Below are positions 1 to 7,746 of a DNA stretch of 64,000 nt, in pieces; position 1 is the first letter of the stretch; every line of letters starts with the position of its first letter. The notes beneath the pieces were generated by a model. That model did not search any database and had not been told where the DNA came from. It was given only the letters and a program-made list of their open reading frames with translations. The DNA comes from Halalkalibacillus halophilus DSM 18494 (lineage in GTDB: Bacteria; Bacillota; Bacilli; Bacillales; Alkalibacillaceae). The DNA is taken from positions 499,389-563,388 of the forward strand of contig NZ_KE383978.1 of NCBI RefSeq assembly GCF_000423105.1, given 5' to 3'. Made by a program: the position numbers and the translations under genes.

Positions 1-273
1 GGGGCGATTGCACGGATTGCAGAGCGCAATATACCAAATCCTCACCGCGATTTTCAAATGGGTTGGATCCCTTCTTATTTCTCTGTGGATATAAATTATG
101 ATCCAGGTGATGTGCAAATCCGAAATCAGAAAAATGATCCCATCATTGAAGCAACAGCAAGAAAACCTGAGACGCATTACCAACCGGGTGGCGTAGATGT
201 CTATATGGAGCAAGAATCTTTATTAGACATAGATTTTATTAATCTACCAAATCATGTGAATCGTGAAATTTAA
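1..273 (+). CDS. yviE: C-terminal part of YviE-like flagellar-locus protein (DUF6470), 5' end outside window
   Basis: The reading frame is open from base 1 and ends at the TAA at 271-273, so the start lies upstream of the window and about 90 codons are visible. The segment includes WIPSYFSVDINYDPGDV, typical of the C-terminal half of the YviE/DUF6470 family. In B. subtilis yviE sits between flgL and fliW, and fliW follows here with 18 bases between. The molecular function of the family is not established; its constant position in late flagellar operons suggests a role in hook-filament assembly (inference). Identity rests on sequence feel plus context. Confidence 0.7.
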   Translation, partial: GAIARIAERNIPNPHRDFQMGWIPSYFSVDINYDPGDVQIRNQKNDPIIEATARKPETHYQPGGVDVYMEQESLLDIDFINLPNHVNREI

Positions 274-291
274 ACTAGGATGTGTTGCATT

Positions 292-738
292 ATGAAAATA
301 AACACCATTTATTTTGGAGAAGTGGAAATAGAAGAAGAACAAATAATTACATTTGAAAGTGGACTTCCAGGCTTTCAAGCAGAAAAACAATTCGTCTTAT
401 TAGATTTAGAAAATAACCCTGCTTTTAAAGTGTTGCAGTCGACTCAGACAACGGAACTAGCATTTGTTGTAACCAATCCATTTCTCATTTATTCAGATTA
501 TGAGTTTAAGTTGGATGAAGCTACTGTTGAACAATTGAATGTAGAAAAGCCTGAACATATTCTTGCTTGGACAATTGTAACACTAAAAGAACCATTTGAA
601 AGTTCTACATTAAACCTGCAAGCACCAGTTGTTATAAATTTAAATAATAACCATGGTAAACAGATTCTATTAAACAATGAAAAATATCATACAAAACATT
701 CAATTAAAGGAGGGGAGCAACATGTTAGTACTGACTAG
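292..738 (+). CDS. fliW: Flagellar assembly factor FliW (CsrA antagonist, flagellin-binding)
   Basis: 148 aa; residues 1-130 match FliW (start MKINTIYFGEVEIEEEQI, then LPGF and WTIVTLKEP blocks). FliW binds flagellin in the cytoplasm and, when freed by flagellin secretion, binds CsrA and lifts repression of hag translation. The in-frame ATG at 280 has no ribosome-binding site. The ATG at 292 is preceded by CTAGGATG, so 292 is chosen. The 3' end overlaps csrA by 17 bp, meaning the two partners are translationally coupled, as in B. subtilis. Length is normal for the family. Confidence 0.95.
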   Translation: MKINTIYFGEVEIEEEQIITFESGLPGFQAEKQFVLLDLENNPAFKVLQSTQTTELAFVVTNPFLIYSDYEFKLDEATVEQLNVEKPEHILAWTIVTLKEPFESSTLNLQAPVVINLNNNHGKQILLNNEKYHTKHSIKGGEQHVSTD

Positions 739-949
739 AAAAGTTGGTGAATCCATTCAAATTGGTGATGATATTGAACTGAAAGTCGTTGCTGTTGACG
801 GTGATCAAGTAAAGCTTGGAATCGACGCTCCCCGACATATAGACATCCACCGCAGTGAAATCTATCAACAAATCATCTCTGAAAACAAAGAGGCAAGCCT
901 TTTGACAGAAAATACAATAAATCTATTAAAAAATACACCAAAAGACTAA
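722..949 (+). CDS. csrA: Translational regulator CsrA
   Basis: 75 aa starting MLVLTRKVGESIQIGDDI, the canonical CsrA N-terminus; IDAPRHIDIHRSEIY carries the conserved RNA-binding strand and the Arg-His region. CsrA dimers bind GGA motifs in the hag leader and block translation; FliW antagonises them. The start at 722 has a strong AAGGAGGGG at 709-717; an upstream in-frame ATG at 677 lies inside fliW and is rejected. The stop codon overlaps the -35 element of the flagellin promoter. Two candidate targets lie directly downstream (1034-1049 and 2115-2130). Confidence 0.97.
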   Translation: MLVLTRKVGESIQIGDDIELKVVAVDGDQVKLGIDAPRHIDIHRSEIYQQIISENKEASLLTENTINLLKNTPKD

Positions 950-973
950 ACCATTCGAATCATCAACCGATAT
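947..973 (+). promoter_or_regulatory. Sigma-D (flagellar) promoter of the flagellin genes
   Basis: TAAA at 947-950, a 15-nt spacer, and ACCGATAT at 966-973. This is one mismatch from the B. subtilis sigma-D consensus TAAA-N15-GCCGATAT with exact spacing. The TAAA overlaps the TAA stop of csrA. It lies about 100 nt upstream of the first flagellin start, leaving room for the CsrA-controlled leader. Confidence 0.88.
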
Positions 974-1033
974 GATACATGTAAGGTTATCAGTCAAAAG
1001 TCGGCCGGCGAAATGACTGTTACTAAAAATCCT

Positions 1034-1071
1034 GCCACAAGGACGTGGCAAACAAAATTCAAGGAGGAATT
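1034..1071 (+). promoter_or_regulatory. CsrA-binding leader of flagellin gene 1
   Basis: GCCACAAGGACGTGGC (1034-1049) forms a 5-bp hairpin that presents AAGGA in its loop, close to the high-affinity CsrA consensus RUACARGGAUGU. A second GGA-containing site is the Shine-Dalgarno itself, AAGGAGGAA at 1061-1069. The two-site layout matches the B. subtilis hag leader, in which CsrA binds an upstream hairpin and the ribosome-binding site together. Binding is inferred from sequence. Confidence 0.8.
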
Positions 1072-1076
1072 TTATT

Positions 1077-2069
1077 ATGATTATCAACAACAATATCCCT
1101 GCGATGAATACATATCGCCAAATGGGACAAAACCAGAACGACATGCAGTCTTCTATGGAGAAACTATCTTCGGGCCTACGTATTAACCGTGCAGGAGACG
1201 ATGCTGCAGGACTAGCAATCTCTGAAAAAATGCGTGCGCAGATCAATGGTCTTGACCAAGCAAGCCGTAACGCTCAAGACGGAATTTCACTAATTCAAAC
1301 TGCTGAGGGTGCTTTAGACGAGTCACACTCAATCCTTCAACGTATGCGTGAGTTAGCTGTTCAATCTTCTAACGATACAAACGTAGAAGTTGATCGCCAA
1401 GAGTTACAAAAAGAAATGGATCAATTATCTGGCGAACTTTCCCGTATTGCTGATAATACTCAATTTAATACGCAAGACCTTCTAAATGGGGAGTTTGATG
1501 CGACGTTCCATATCGGTGCTAATGAAGGTCAGAATATTGATATTTCAATTGAAGACATGGGCGCTCAGGCACTTGGAGTTGCTCTTGAAGCTAATGATAG
1601 TAACGAATTAGTTGATTCTGCTGGAAATACAGTTGCAACTTTTGTTACTGAAGAAACTGATGTTGATGGGAATGTGACTAAAGAGGCAGGTTACTATGTA
1701 GGTGATGGTACTGGTGATGATCTATTTTTAGCTGCTGATGAAGCTTTAGAAGAGGGAAATAGCACTGGTATTTCAATTTCTTCACAAGAAACTGCCGACT
1801 CTGCAATTTCTACAATAAATGATGCAATTGAAACAGTTTCTTCTCAACGTTCAGAACTTGGTGCTGTCCAAAACCGTTTAGAGCATACAATCTCTAACTT
1901 AGACAACGCCTCTGAAAACCTTTCAGCTGCAGAATCTCGTATTCGTGATGCTGATATGGCTTCAGAAATGATGGAAATGACACGTGCAAACATTCTATCA
2001 CAAGCTTCTCAGTCTATGCTTGCTCAAGCAAATCAACAACCACAATCCGTACTACAGTTATTAGGATAA
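1077..2069 (+). CDS. hag: Flagellin, copy 1
   Basis: 330 aa filament subunit, exported by the flagellar type III apparatus and so lacking a signal peptide. Residues 1-140 form the conserved N-terminal D0/D1 helices (MIINNNIPAMNTYRQM, SSGLRINRAGDDAAGLAISE). Residues about 245-330 form the C-terminal D1/D0 helices ending NQQPQSVLQLLG. The middle is an acidic variable segment. The start has the strong ribosome-binding site AAGGAGGAA. It is driven by the sigma-D promoter at 947-973 and probably controlled by CsrA through the leader hairpin. A near-identical copy follows after 88 bp. Confidence 0.97.
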   Translation: MIINNNIPAMNTYRQMGQNQNDMQSSMEKLSSGLRINRAGDDAAGLAISEKMRAQINGLDQASRNAQDGISLIQTAEGALDESHSILQRMRELAVQSSNDTNVEVDRQELQKEMDQLSGELSRIADNTQFNTQDLLNGEFDATFHIGANEGQNIDISIEDMGAQALGVALEANDSNELVDSAGNTVATFVTEETDVDGNVTKEAGYYVGDGTGDDLFLAADEALEEGNSTGISISSQETADSAISTINDAIETVSSQRSELGAVQNRLEHTISNLDNASENLSAAESRIRDADMASEMMEMTRANILSQASQSMLAQANQQPQSVLQLLG

Positions 2070-2076
2070 TTAATTT

Positions 2077-2102
2077 ATAACCTCAGAGATTTCTGAGGTT
2101 AT
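2077..2102 (+). other. Inter-flagellin hairpin without U-tract
   Basis: ATAACCTCAGA (2077-2087) and TCTGAGGTTAT (2092-2102) are perfect complements separated by GATT. No run of T follows, so it is not a normal intrinsic terminator. It may protect the 3' end of the first flagellin message or mark a processing site. No separate sigma-D promoter is seen between the two flagellin genes, so readthrough is expected. Confidence 0.6.
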
Positions 2103-2114
2103 GTAAAATATTCT

Positions 2115-2152
2115 GCCACAAGGACGTGGCAAACAAAATTCAAGGAGGAATT
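2115..2152 (+). promoter_or_regulatory. CsrA-binding leader of flagellin gene 2
   Basis: The hairpin GCCACAAGGACGTGGC (2115-2130) and the ribosome-binding site AAGGAGGAA (2142-2150) repeat the leader of the first flagellin base for base; the spacer between them is also identical. The second copy therefore retains its own CsrA control element even though no second promoter is apparent. Confidence 0.8.
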
Positions 2153-2157
2153 TTATT

Positions 2158-3168
2158 ATGATTATCAACAACAATATCCCCGCGATGAATACATATCGCC
2201 AAATGGGACAAAACCAGAACGACATGCAGTCTTCTATGGAGAAATTATCTTCGGGCCTACGTATTAACCGTGCAGGAGATGATGCTGCAGGACTAGCAAT
2301 CTCTGAAAAAATGCGTGCACAGATCAATGGTCTTGATCAAGCAAGCCGAAACGCACAAGATGGTATATCACTAATTCAGACTGCTGAAGGTGCTTTAGAC
2401 GAGTCTCACTCAATCCTTCAACGTATGCGTGAGTTAGCTGTTCAATCTTCTAACGATACAAACGTAGAAGTTGATCGTCAAGAGTTACAAAAAGAAATGG
2501 ATCAATTATCTGGTGAACTATCCCGTATTGCTGATAATACTGAGTTTAATACACAGAACCTTTTAGATGGAGACTTTGATGCGACGTTCCATATCGGTGC
2601 TAATGAAGGTCAAAATATTTCAATTTCAATAGATGATATGAGAGCAGATGCTCTATCTGTAGGTACTGCTTATACAGCAGATACAACTGATGTTGACGAT
2701 GGAACTCTTGTCGGTGAAGATGGAAGCACGGTTGTGGGCACATGGCAGGCGGCAGACACTTCTGATGCTGATCCGGCCAACCATACTGTGGCAGGTTACT
2801 TTGATGGTGGTGAATTAGTTTTAGCTTCTGAAACTACACTTGCAGATGAAACTACGGGATCTATTGGAATAGATGTTTCTTCACAAGAAGCTGCGGATGG
2901 AGCAATCACAACAATTAACGATGCAATTGAAACAGTTTCATCTCAACGTTCTGAACTAGGTGCAGTCCAAAATCGCCTAGAGCACACAATTTCTAACCTA
3001 GACAACGCTTCTGAAAATCTTTCAGCTGCTGAGTCTCGTATCCGTGATGCTGACATGGCTGCGGAAATGATGGAAATGACTCGTGCGAACATTCTTTCTC
3101 AGGCTTCACAATCAATGCTTGCACAAGCAAACCAACAGCCACAATCAGTACTTCAGTTACTAGGTTAA
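2158..3168 (+). CDS. Flagellin, copy 2
   Basis: 336 aa flagellin. The first 130 or so residues are essentially identical to copy 1, and the last 80-90 residues are nearly so (ending NQQPQSVLQLLG). The central segment (about residues 155-250) is different in sequence and slightly longer, acidic, and rich in Thr/Asp/Ala. Such a pattern fits tandem duplication, with divergence of the surface-exposed part and homogenisation or strong selection on the filament core. It is followed by an intrinsic terminator. Whether both subunits are used in one filament cannot be told from sequence. Confidence 0.95.
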   Translation: MIINNNIPAMNTYRQMGQNQNDMQSSMEKLSSGLRINRAGDDAAGLAISEKMRAQINGLDQASRNAQDGISLIQTAEGALDESHSILQRMRELAVQSSNDTNVEVDRQELQKEMDQLSGELSRIADNTEFNTQNLLDGDFDATFHIGANEGQNISISIDDMRADALSVGTAYTADTTDVDDGTLVGEDGSTVVGTWQAADTSDADPANHTVAGYFDGGELVLASETTLADETTGSIGIDVSSQEAADGAITTINDAIETVSSQRSELGAVQNRLEHTISNLDNASENLSAAESRIRDADMAAEMMEMTRANILSQASQSMLAQANQQPQSVLQLLG

Positions 3169-3181
3169 TAATTACTTTTAT

Positions 3182-3212
3182 GGGGGTCCGGGTATTCTCG
3201 GGCCTCTTTTTC
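3182..3212 (+). terminator. Intrinsic terminator after flagellin genes
   Basis: GGGTCCG and CGGGCCT pair with two G-U wobbles around the loop GTATTCT, followed by CTTTTTC. It ends the flagellin transcript. Confidence 0.75.
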
Positions 3213-3253
3213 ATTTATAATAGTTATTACAATACATACAAGGATGTGTTCAT

Positions 3254-3625
3254 ATGAACAAAGAACAAACTGAAGTCATTTCACAATCTGTAGATCTAGC
3301 TAACACGACAATAGAGGCTGTCGAACACATAGAAAAATTGCTCTCCGAAGAAAACATCAAAAAAACGTTACCTCTATACGAAGACATTGTACGAGCTTAT
3401 TTAATGGTAGAGAAGTCGTTAGATTCAGTTAAAAGTAAGGTAGACATTTCTAATGTCAATGAAGCATCCGCAGACCTTGAAAAAGCACTGGAATCAACAG
3501 TAGTTGCCTATGAAACAGAGGAGCTCCACACCATTCAATCGACTATTACTCAAACCTTACGTCCAAGCTTAGAAAACTGGCGAGATGAAATTAAAAGTAT
3601 TTACGATGCACATACAAAACATTAA
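3254..3625 (+). CDS. Hypothetical helical protein downstream of flagellin
   Basis: 123 aa, not recognised. It is predicted to be almost wholly alpha-helical, acidic, cytoplasmic (no signal or membrane segment), with no Cys and only one Trp (ENWRDE near residue 109). The start at 3254 has AAGGATG at 3240-3246. It stands alone between the flagellin terminator and its own terminator (3643-3680). Small helical proteins in late flagellar loci are often chaperones or filament-associated factors, but nothing in the sequence proves that here. Confidence 0.75.
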   Translation: MNKEQTEVISQSVDLANTTIEAVEHIEKLLSEENIKKTLPLYEDIVRAYLMVEKSLDSVKSKVDISNVNEASADLEKALESTVVAYETEELHTIQSTITQTLRPSLENWRDEIKSIYDAHTKH

Positions 3626-3642
3626 TACCTTGTTTTAGATAA

Positions 3643-3680
3643 TCACTTTTCAGGAATACTACCTGGAAAGTGAGTTTTTT
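3643..3680 (+). terminator. Intrinsic terminator
   Basis: TCACTTTTCAGG and CCTGGAAAGTGA (one G-U pair) flank AATACTA, followed by GTTTTTT. It separates the hypothetical gene from the P450 gene, whose ribosome-binding site begins immediately after the T-run. Confidence 0.8.
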
Positions 3681-3695
3681 ATGAGGAGGTTTTCT

Positions 3696-4952
3696 ATGGA
3701 TTCTAAGAATGTCATGCCTAAAGAAGGTGGGATCGACCATAGTTTGAAACTGTTAAGTGAAGGTTATCAGTTTATTACGAATCGTCGTTATCGCTTCCAA
3801 GAGAATGTTTTCGAGACTCGTTTATTAGGTGGAAAAGCATATTGTTTAACTGGTAGTGAGGCGGCGGAATTATTTTATAATGAATCGAAGTTTAAACGAG
3901 AGGGAGCCGCGCCAAAGCCGGTCGAAAAGACGTTATTTGGGGAAGGTGGTGTGCAAGCGCTTGATGATGCTGAGCATAAACATCGCAAAGCCCTATTTAT
4001 GGAAGTCATGTCTCGTGAGGACCTCAAGACCATAAGGAATTTAATGAATCAATACCTAAAACAAGCTGCTACTGAATGGAGTCAGTATGAAGAAGTAGTT
4101 TTATATGATGAGACCAAAAAGGTGATTACTCAAGTTGCTTGTGATTGGGTTGGTATCCCTTTAGATGCTAATGATTTGGATCATAAAACGGAAATGATTA
4201 GTGATTTATTTGAGAAACCAGCTGAAATTGGCCTAACGCACTTTAGAGGGTGGAGATCTCGTTCTAAGTTAGAAGAATGGGTGATAGAATATGTAAAAGC
4301 TATTCGCAAAGGTGAATTTGAAGTTGATTCTAATAAACCTTTGTATAAATTCACTTGGCACCGAGATTCAAATAATGAGTTATTAGATGAAGATGTAGTA
4401 GCTGTTGAAGTGTTAAATCTTATTCGCCCAACGGTAGCGGTGTCTATCTGGACACAATTTGTTATGCTCGGATTACACGAACATCCGGAAGAAGCCGAAA
4501 AGCTTAAGTCAAGAGACGAGAGTAACCTAAGGTCTTTTATACAAGAAGTAAGAAGATATTATCCGTTCTTTCCTTTTACTGCTGCGGTAACGAGACAAAC
4601 ATTTACATGGAAAGGATATACGTTTGAAGAAGGGACGCTGACGTTACTTGACCTCTATGGGACGAATCATCACCCAGACGATTGGGAAAATCCAGACCGG
4701 TTCAGCCCTACCAGATTTGAAAACTGGAAGGAGAGTCCGTTTAGTTTCATTCCACAAGGTGGTGGCGATTACTACAAAGGTCATCGCTGTGCAGGTGAAT
4801 GGATCACCATTGAGATACTAAAAGAATTTACTGATTTCATGGTTAGTGAAATAGACTACACACTTCCTGAACAAGATTTATCGTTTAAATTGAATGAGAT
4901 CCCAACATTACCGGAAAGTCGAGTAAAAATTACTAATGTAAAGATAAAATAA
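3696..4952 (+). CDS. CYP152-family cytochrome P450 (fatty-acid peroxygenase, P450 BS-beta type)
   Basis: 418 aa. The heme-ligand region is IPQGGGDYYKGHRCAGEW, the insertion-containing Cys loop typical of CYP152 rather than of ordinary P450s. An Arg-Pro pair in LIRPTVAV corresponds to the carboxylate-binding Arg242 of P450 BS-beta. CYP152 enzymes use H2O2 to hydroxylate (or in OleT decarboxylate) free fatty acids at the alpha/beta carbon without redox partners. The residue equivalent to BS-beta Gln85 / OleT His85 appears to be Gln (about Gln87, in GGVQALDD), which favours hydroxylation. The upstream in-frame ATG at 3681 lies before AGGAGGT; 3696 is the proper start. It sits, unusually, inside the flagellar cluster. 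Confidence 0.92.
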   Translation: MDSKNVMPKEGGIDHSLKLLSEGYQFITNRRYRFQENVFETRLLGGKAYCLTGSEAAELFYNESKFKREGAAPKPVEKTLFGEGGVQALDDAEHKHRKALFMEVMSREDLKTIRNLMNQYLKQAATEWSQYEEVVLYDETKKVITQVACDWVGIPLDANDLDHKTEMISDLFEKPAEIGLTHFRGWRSRSKLEEWVIEYVKAIRKGEFEVDSNKPLYKFTWHRDSNNELLDEDVVAVEVLNLIRPTVAVSIWTQFVMLGLHEHPEEAEKLKSRDESNLRSFIQEVRRYYPFFPFTAAVTRQTFTWKGYTFEEGTLTLLDLYGTNHHPDDWENPDRFSPTRFENWKESPFSFIPQGGGDYYKGHRCAGEWITIEILKEFTDFMVSEIDYTLPEQDLSFKLNEIPTLPESRVKITNVKIK

Positions 4953-4958
4953 GTGATT

Positions 4959-4986
4959 AGAGGTCTGAATATAGGCCTCTTTTTTG
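4959..4986 (+). terminator. Intrinsic terminator of the P450 gene
   Basis: AGAGGTC and GGCCTCT pair (one G-U) around TGAATATA, followed by TTTTTTG. Confidence 0.8.
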
Positions 4987-5014
4987 TATGAACAATCTTT
5001 TATTTTTGTTTTAC

Positions 5015-5041
5015 TAAACGAATATGCGAGTTTTCCGATAT
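5015..5041 (+). promoter_or_regulatory. Sigma-D promoter of the flaG-fliDST operon
   Basis: TAAA at 5015-5018, a 15-nt spacer, then TCCGATAT at 5034-5041. One mismatch from the sigma-D consensus with exact spacing. It lies 35 nt upstream of flaG, after the P450 terminator. Confidence 0.85.
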
Positions 5042-5075
5042 AATAGATAGAACTGAATAGAAGGAGTTGTTTTAA

Positions 5076-5450
5076 TTGATGAATATAACTAGTGTATTAT
5101 CAAACTCTCAACTCCTGCAGCGGTCGGAATCATCTGAAGTAACTACATCGAAGCAAGACGAGACGAAACCGAAATTGCAGGCGGTGCAAGACGAGACAGG
5201 ACAAATAAACCAATCAAATGAACTATCAAAAGAACAAGCGATGAATTTGGTGGAAGAGATAAATGTAGTACTCGAACCAGCCAATACATCGGTGAAATTT
5301 GAATTTCATGAAAAACTGGAAAGATATTATATTTCTGTTATCGATCGTGATTCAGAGGAGATTGTCAAAGAGATTCCTCCAGAAAAATTATTAGATGTTC
5401 ATGCAGCAATGGCTGAATACATGGGTTTTATAGTAGATGAAAAGATTTAA
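5076..5450 (+). CDS. flaG: FlaG-family flagellar protein
   Basis: 124 aa. The N-terminal 45 residues are polar and low complexity. The C-terminal half carries the FlaG domain (FEFHEKLERYYISVIDRDSEEIVKEIPPEK). In B. subtilis the orthologue YvyC lies between hag and fliD; the family affects filament length. The start is either TTG 5076 (9 nt after GGAG at 5063-5066) or the next codon ATG 5079; spacing slightly favours TTG. First gene of the sigma-D operon flaG-fliD-fliS-fliT. Confidence 0.9.
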   Translation: MMNITSVLSNSQLLQRSESSEVTTSKQDETKPKLQAVQDETGQINQSNELSKEQAMNLVEEINVVLEPANTSVKFEFHEKLERYYISVIDRDSEEIVKEIPPEKLLDVHAAMAEYMGFIVDEKI

Positions 5451-5471
5451 ACACGAAGGTGGTGTAGGAAT

Positions 5472-6965
5472 ATGATTTCTAACCAAATGAGAATGACTGG
5501 TTTTGCTTCCGGAATGGAGATTGACCAGATTGTAAAAGATTTAATGAGAGCAGAGCGTCAACCATTAGAGAAAATGGAACAAGATCAGCGGTTTACGGAA
5601 TTAAAGCGTGATGCTTACCGTGAAGCAAATACAAAGATGTCAGAACTAGACAATATGTTTTTAGATATGCGTATGTCTACTTCTTATCAATCAAGTTCTG
5701 TCGATTCAACGAATCCTGGTGCTGTATCTGCTAGTGCGCCAAGTAATGCGGAAGAATCATATTACTCAGTAGGTGTGGAGCAACTTGCGAACAAAGCTGT
5801 AAATGCTAGTGATGGCAGAGCTTTTGATGCGGAGTTTAATGCTGATGAAGCTTCAGCAGAATTAGAAGGACAGACTGTGGAATTTTCCTATTTCAATGAA
5901 AATGGCGAGCAACAAGATGTTTCATTTGAAGTGGCCAGTGGGGAATCATTAAATGATGTCTTTGACCGTATTTCGGAGGAATCCAATGGCGCGGTTAGTG
6001 GATTTTACGATGCGAACTCCGGACGAGTATTTATTGAACGTACGGAGTCAGGTAGCTTCAATGAAAACGGACCTGAGATTATGTTTGCTGATGACTCCAT
6101 TTTTGCGAATCAATTCCAACTAAATCAAGATAATGAGGTTGGCGGAGATAATGCCTTATTTACATACAACGGAATTCAAATGGAATCTCGTTCTAATGAG
6201 TATGAAATCGACGGTGTGAACTTCCAATTTAATAATACGACTGGTGATTCTCCAGCTGTTGTTTCCGTCCAACATGATGTGGATGATTCTGTTGATAAAA
6301 TTATGGAATTCGTAGAGAAGTACAATGAAGTAATTGAACATTTAAACGATAAAACGAACGAAGAACGCTTTCGTGATTATCCTCCATTAACTCAGGAGCA
6401 ACGTAATGCGATGTCTGATAATGAAATTGAGCTTTGGGAAGAACGGTCGCAAAGTGGTCTGCTACGTCGTGATGGGATCATTAATAATGGGTTATCATCA
6501 ATGCGTAGTTCTTGGTATCAACAAGTAGATAATACTGCTGGTGACTTCCGTTCGGTCATTGATGTAGGAATCACAACTTCTTCTAACTGGCGTGATGGCG
6601 GAAAATTAGAAGTGGATGAAGATAAGTTACGAACGGCACTTCAGGACGATTCTGAAGGAGTATTTCGAATATTTTCTAATAATGTGGAAGGCGAATCACG
6701 TGGTGTCATTAACCGCGTAGAAGATGCTTTAAGTAACACGATGGATCGAATTACAGATCGTGCAGGTAATGAGCTTCGTACGGAGCATCAATATACGATG
6801 GGGCGAGAGTTAATTAGCATGTCTGATCGAATGGAAAACTTTGAACGTCGTATGCAACAAGTAGAAAGTCGTTATTGGGATCAATTTAATCGAATGGAAC
6901 GTGCGATTCAGGAAATGAATAATCAATCGATGCAAATGCAACAACAGCTCGGTCAAATGGGTTAG
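5472..6965 (+). CDS. fliD: Flagellar filament cap protein FliD (HAP2)
   Basis: 497 aa, the normal size for Bacillus FliD. The N-terminus (MTGFASGMEIDQIVKDLM) is the conserved D0 start of the FliD N-domain. A beta-rich middle and a C-terminal coiled region (about residues 440-497, ending QQQLGQMG) follow. FliD forms the pentameric or hexameric cap that folds flagellin at the filament tip and is exported by the flagellar secretion system. It follows flaG by 21 bp, with fliS 30 bp downstream. Confidence 0.95.
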   Translation: MISNQMRMTGFASGMEIDQIVKDLMRAERQPLEKMEQDQRFTELKRDAYREANTKMSELDNMFLDMRMSTSYQSSSVDSTNPGAVSASAPSNAEESYYSVGVEQLANKAVNASDGRAFDAEFNADEASAELEGQTVEFSYFNENGEQQDVSFEVASGESLNDVFDRISEESNGAVSGFYDANSGRVFIERTESGSFNENGPEIMFADDSIFANQFQLNQDNEVGGDNALFTYNGIQMESRSNEYEIDGVNFQFNNTTGDSPAVVSVQHDVDDSVDKIMEFVEKYNEVIEHLNDKTNEERFRDYPPLTQEQRNAMSDNEIELWEERSQSGLLRRDGIINNGLSSMRSSWYQQVDNTAGDFRSVIDVGITTSSNWRDGGKLEVDEDKLRTALQDDSEGVFRIFSNNVEGESRGVINRVEDALSNTMDRITDRAGNELRTEHQYTMGRELISMSDRMENFERRMQQVESRYWDQFNRMERAIQEMNNQSMQMQQQLGQMG

Positions 6966-6995
6966 ATCTATAAGCTTTAAAGGAGTGTTTTAGAA

Positions 6996-7394
6996 ATGGC
7001 ATATGGACAAGCATATCAAGCGTATCAAGAGAATTCGATTTCTACTGCTTCACCAGAGCAGTTAACATTACAGCTTTATAATGGTTGCATTAAATTCATT
7101 AAATTGAGTAAACGTGCAATCGAAAATGAAAGTATAGAAGAGAAAAACATAAATATTCAAAAGGCACAAAACATTATTTCAGAGTTAAGAGCAACACTGA
7201 ATATGGATTATGATATTTCGCATCAATTAATGCCTTTGTATGAGTATATTAATCATCGTTTAACTCAAGCAAATTTCAAAAGTGATGTAAGTATGTTAAA
7301 TGAAGCTCAACAAATGGTCGAACAATTTCGTGATACATGGAAAGAAGTCATGAAGGCAAATCGAGTGCAGTCGCAAAAAGCTGGAGTGCAGTAG
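6996..7394 (+). CDS. fliS: Flagellar export chaperone FliS
   Basis: 132 aa four-helix protein with the family start AYQAYQENSISTASPEQLTL and the NGCIKFIKLSKRAIE helix. FliS binds the C-terminal D0 helix of flagellin in the cytoplasm, prevents premature polymerisation and, in B. subtilis, also takes part in the FliW-flagellin switch. The ribosome-binding site AAAGGAGTG lies at 6979-6987. It is directly followed by fliT with one base between. Confidence 0.95.
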   Translation: MAYGQAYQAYQENSISTASPEQLTLQLYNGCIKFIKLSKRAIENESIEEKNINIQKAQNIISELRATLNMDYDISHQLMPLYEYINHRLTQANFKSDVSMLNEAQQMVEQFRDTWKEVMKANRVQSQKAGVQ

Positions 7395-7395
7395 C

Positions 7396-7746
7396 ATGTC
7401 TGAAGTTAAGGCGCTATTTACGCTGACGAAACAAATGCGTAATCGTTTCTCTAATACGGAAAATGAGGAGCGAGAAACGTTAATTGCTGACTTTGAAGAT
7501 TTTGTTAGTAAACGAGAGAAATTATTAAAGCAAATCGAAGGTCCACTTTCAGATGATGAAAAAGAACTCACTGAAGAGGTTATAGCGATTGATGCTCAAT
7601 TACAAAAACAAGTCGATCAATATTTAAATGGATTCCAACAAGACTTTCAATCATTTAAAAAGAAACAAACATCAAATAAAAAGTATATTAATCCATACCA
7701 AAATTTACATGGACGAGATGGTAGCTTTATTGATAAACGAAATTAA
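7396..7746 (+). CDS. fliT: Flagellar chaperone FliT-like protein
   Basis: 116 aa helical protein, poorly conserved in sequence but in the fixed position after fliS. The N-terminal helix (LFTLTKQMRNRF) and middle helix (KREKLLKQIEGPLSDDEKEL) fit the FliT family, which escorts FliD. The C-terminal 30 residues are basic (FKKKQTSNKKYINPY). The start ATG 7396 lies one base after the fliS stop, so translation is probably coupled. A terminator follows directly. Assignment is mainly by context. Confidence 0.8.
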   Translation: MSEVKALFTLTKQMRNRFSNTENEERETLIADFEDFVSKREKLLKQIEGPLSDDEKELTEEVIAIDAQLQKQVDQYLNGFQQDFQSFKKKQTSNKKYINPYQNLHGRDGSFIDKRN

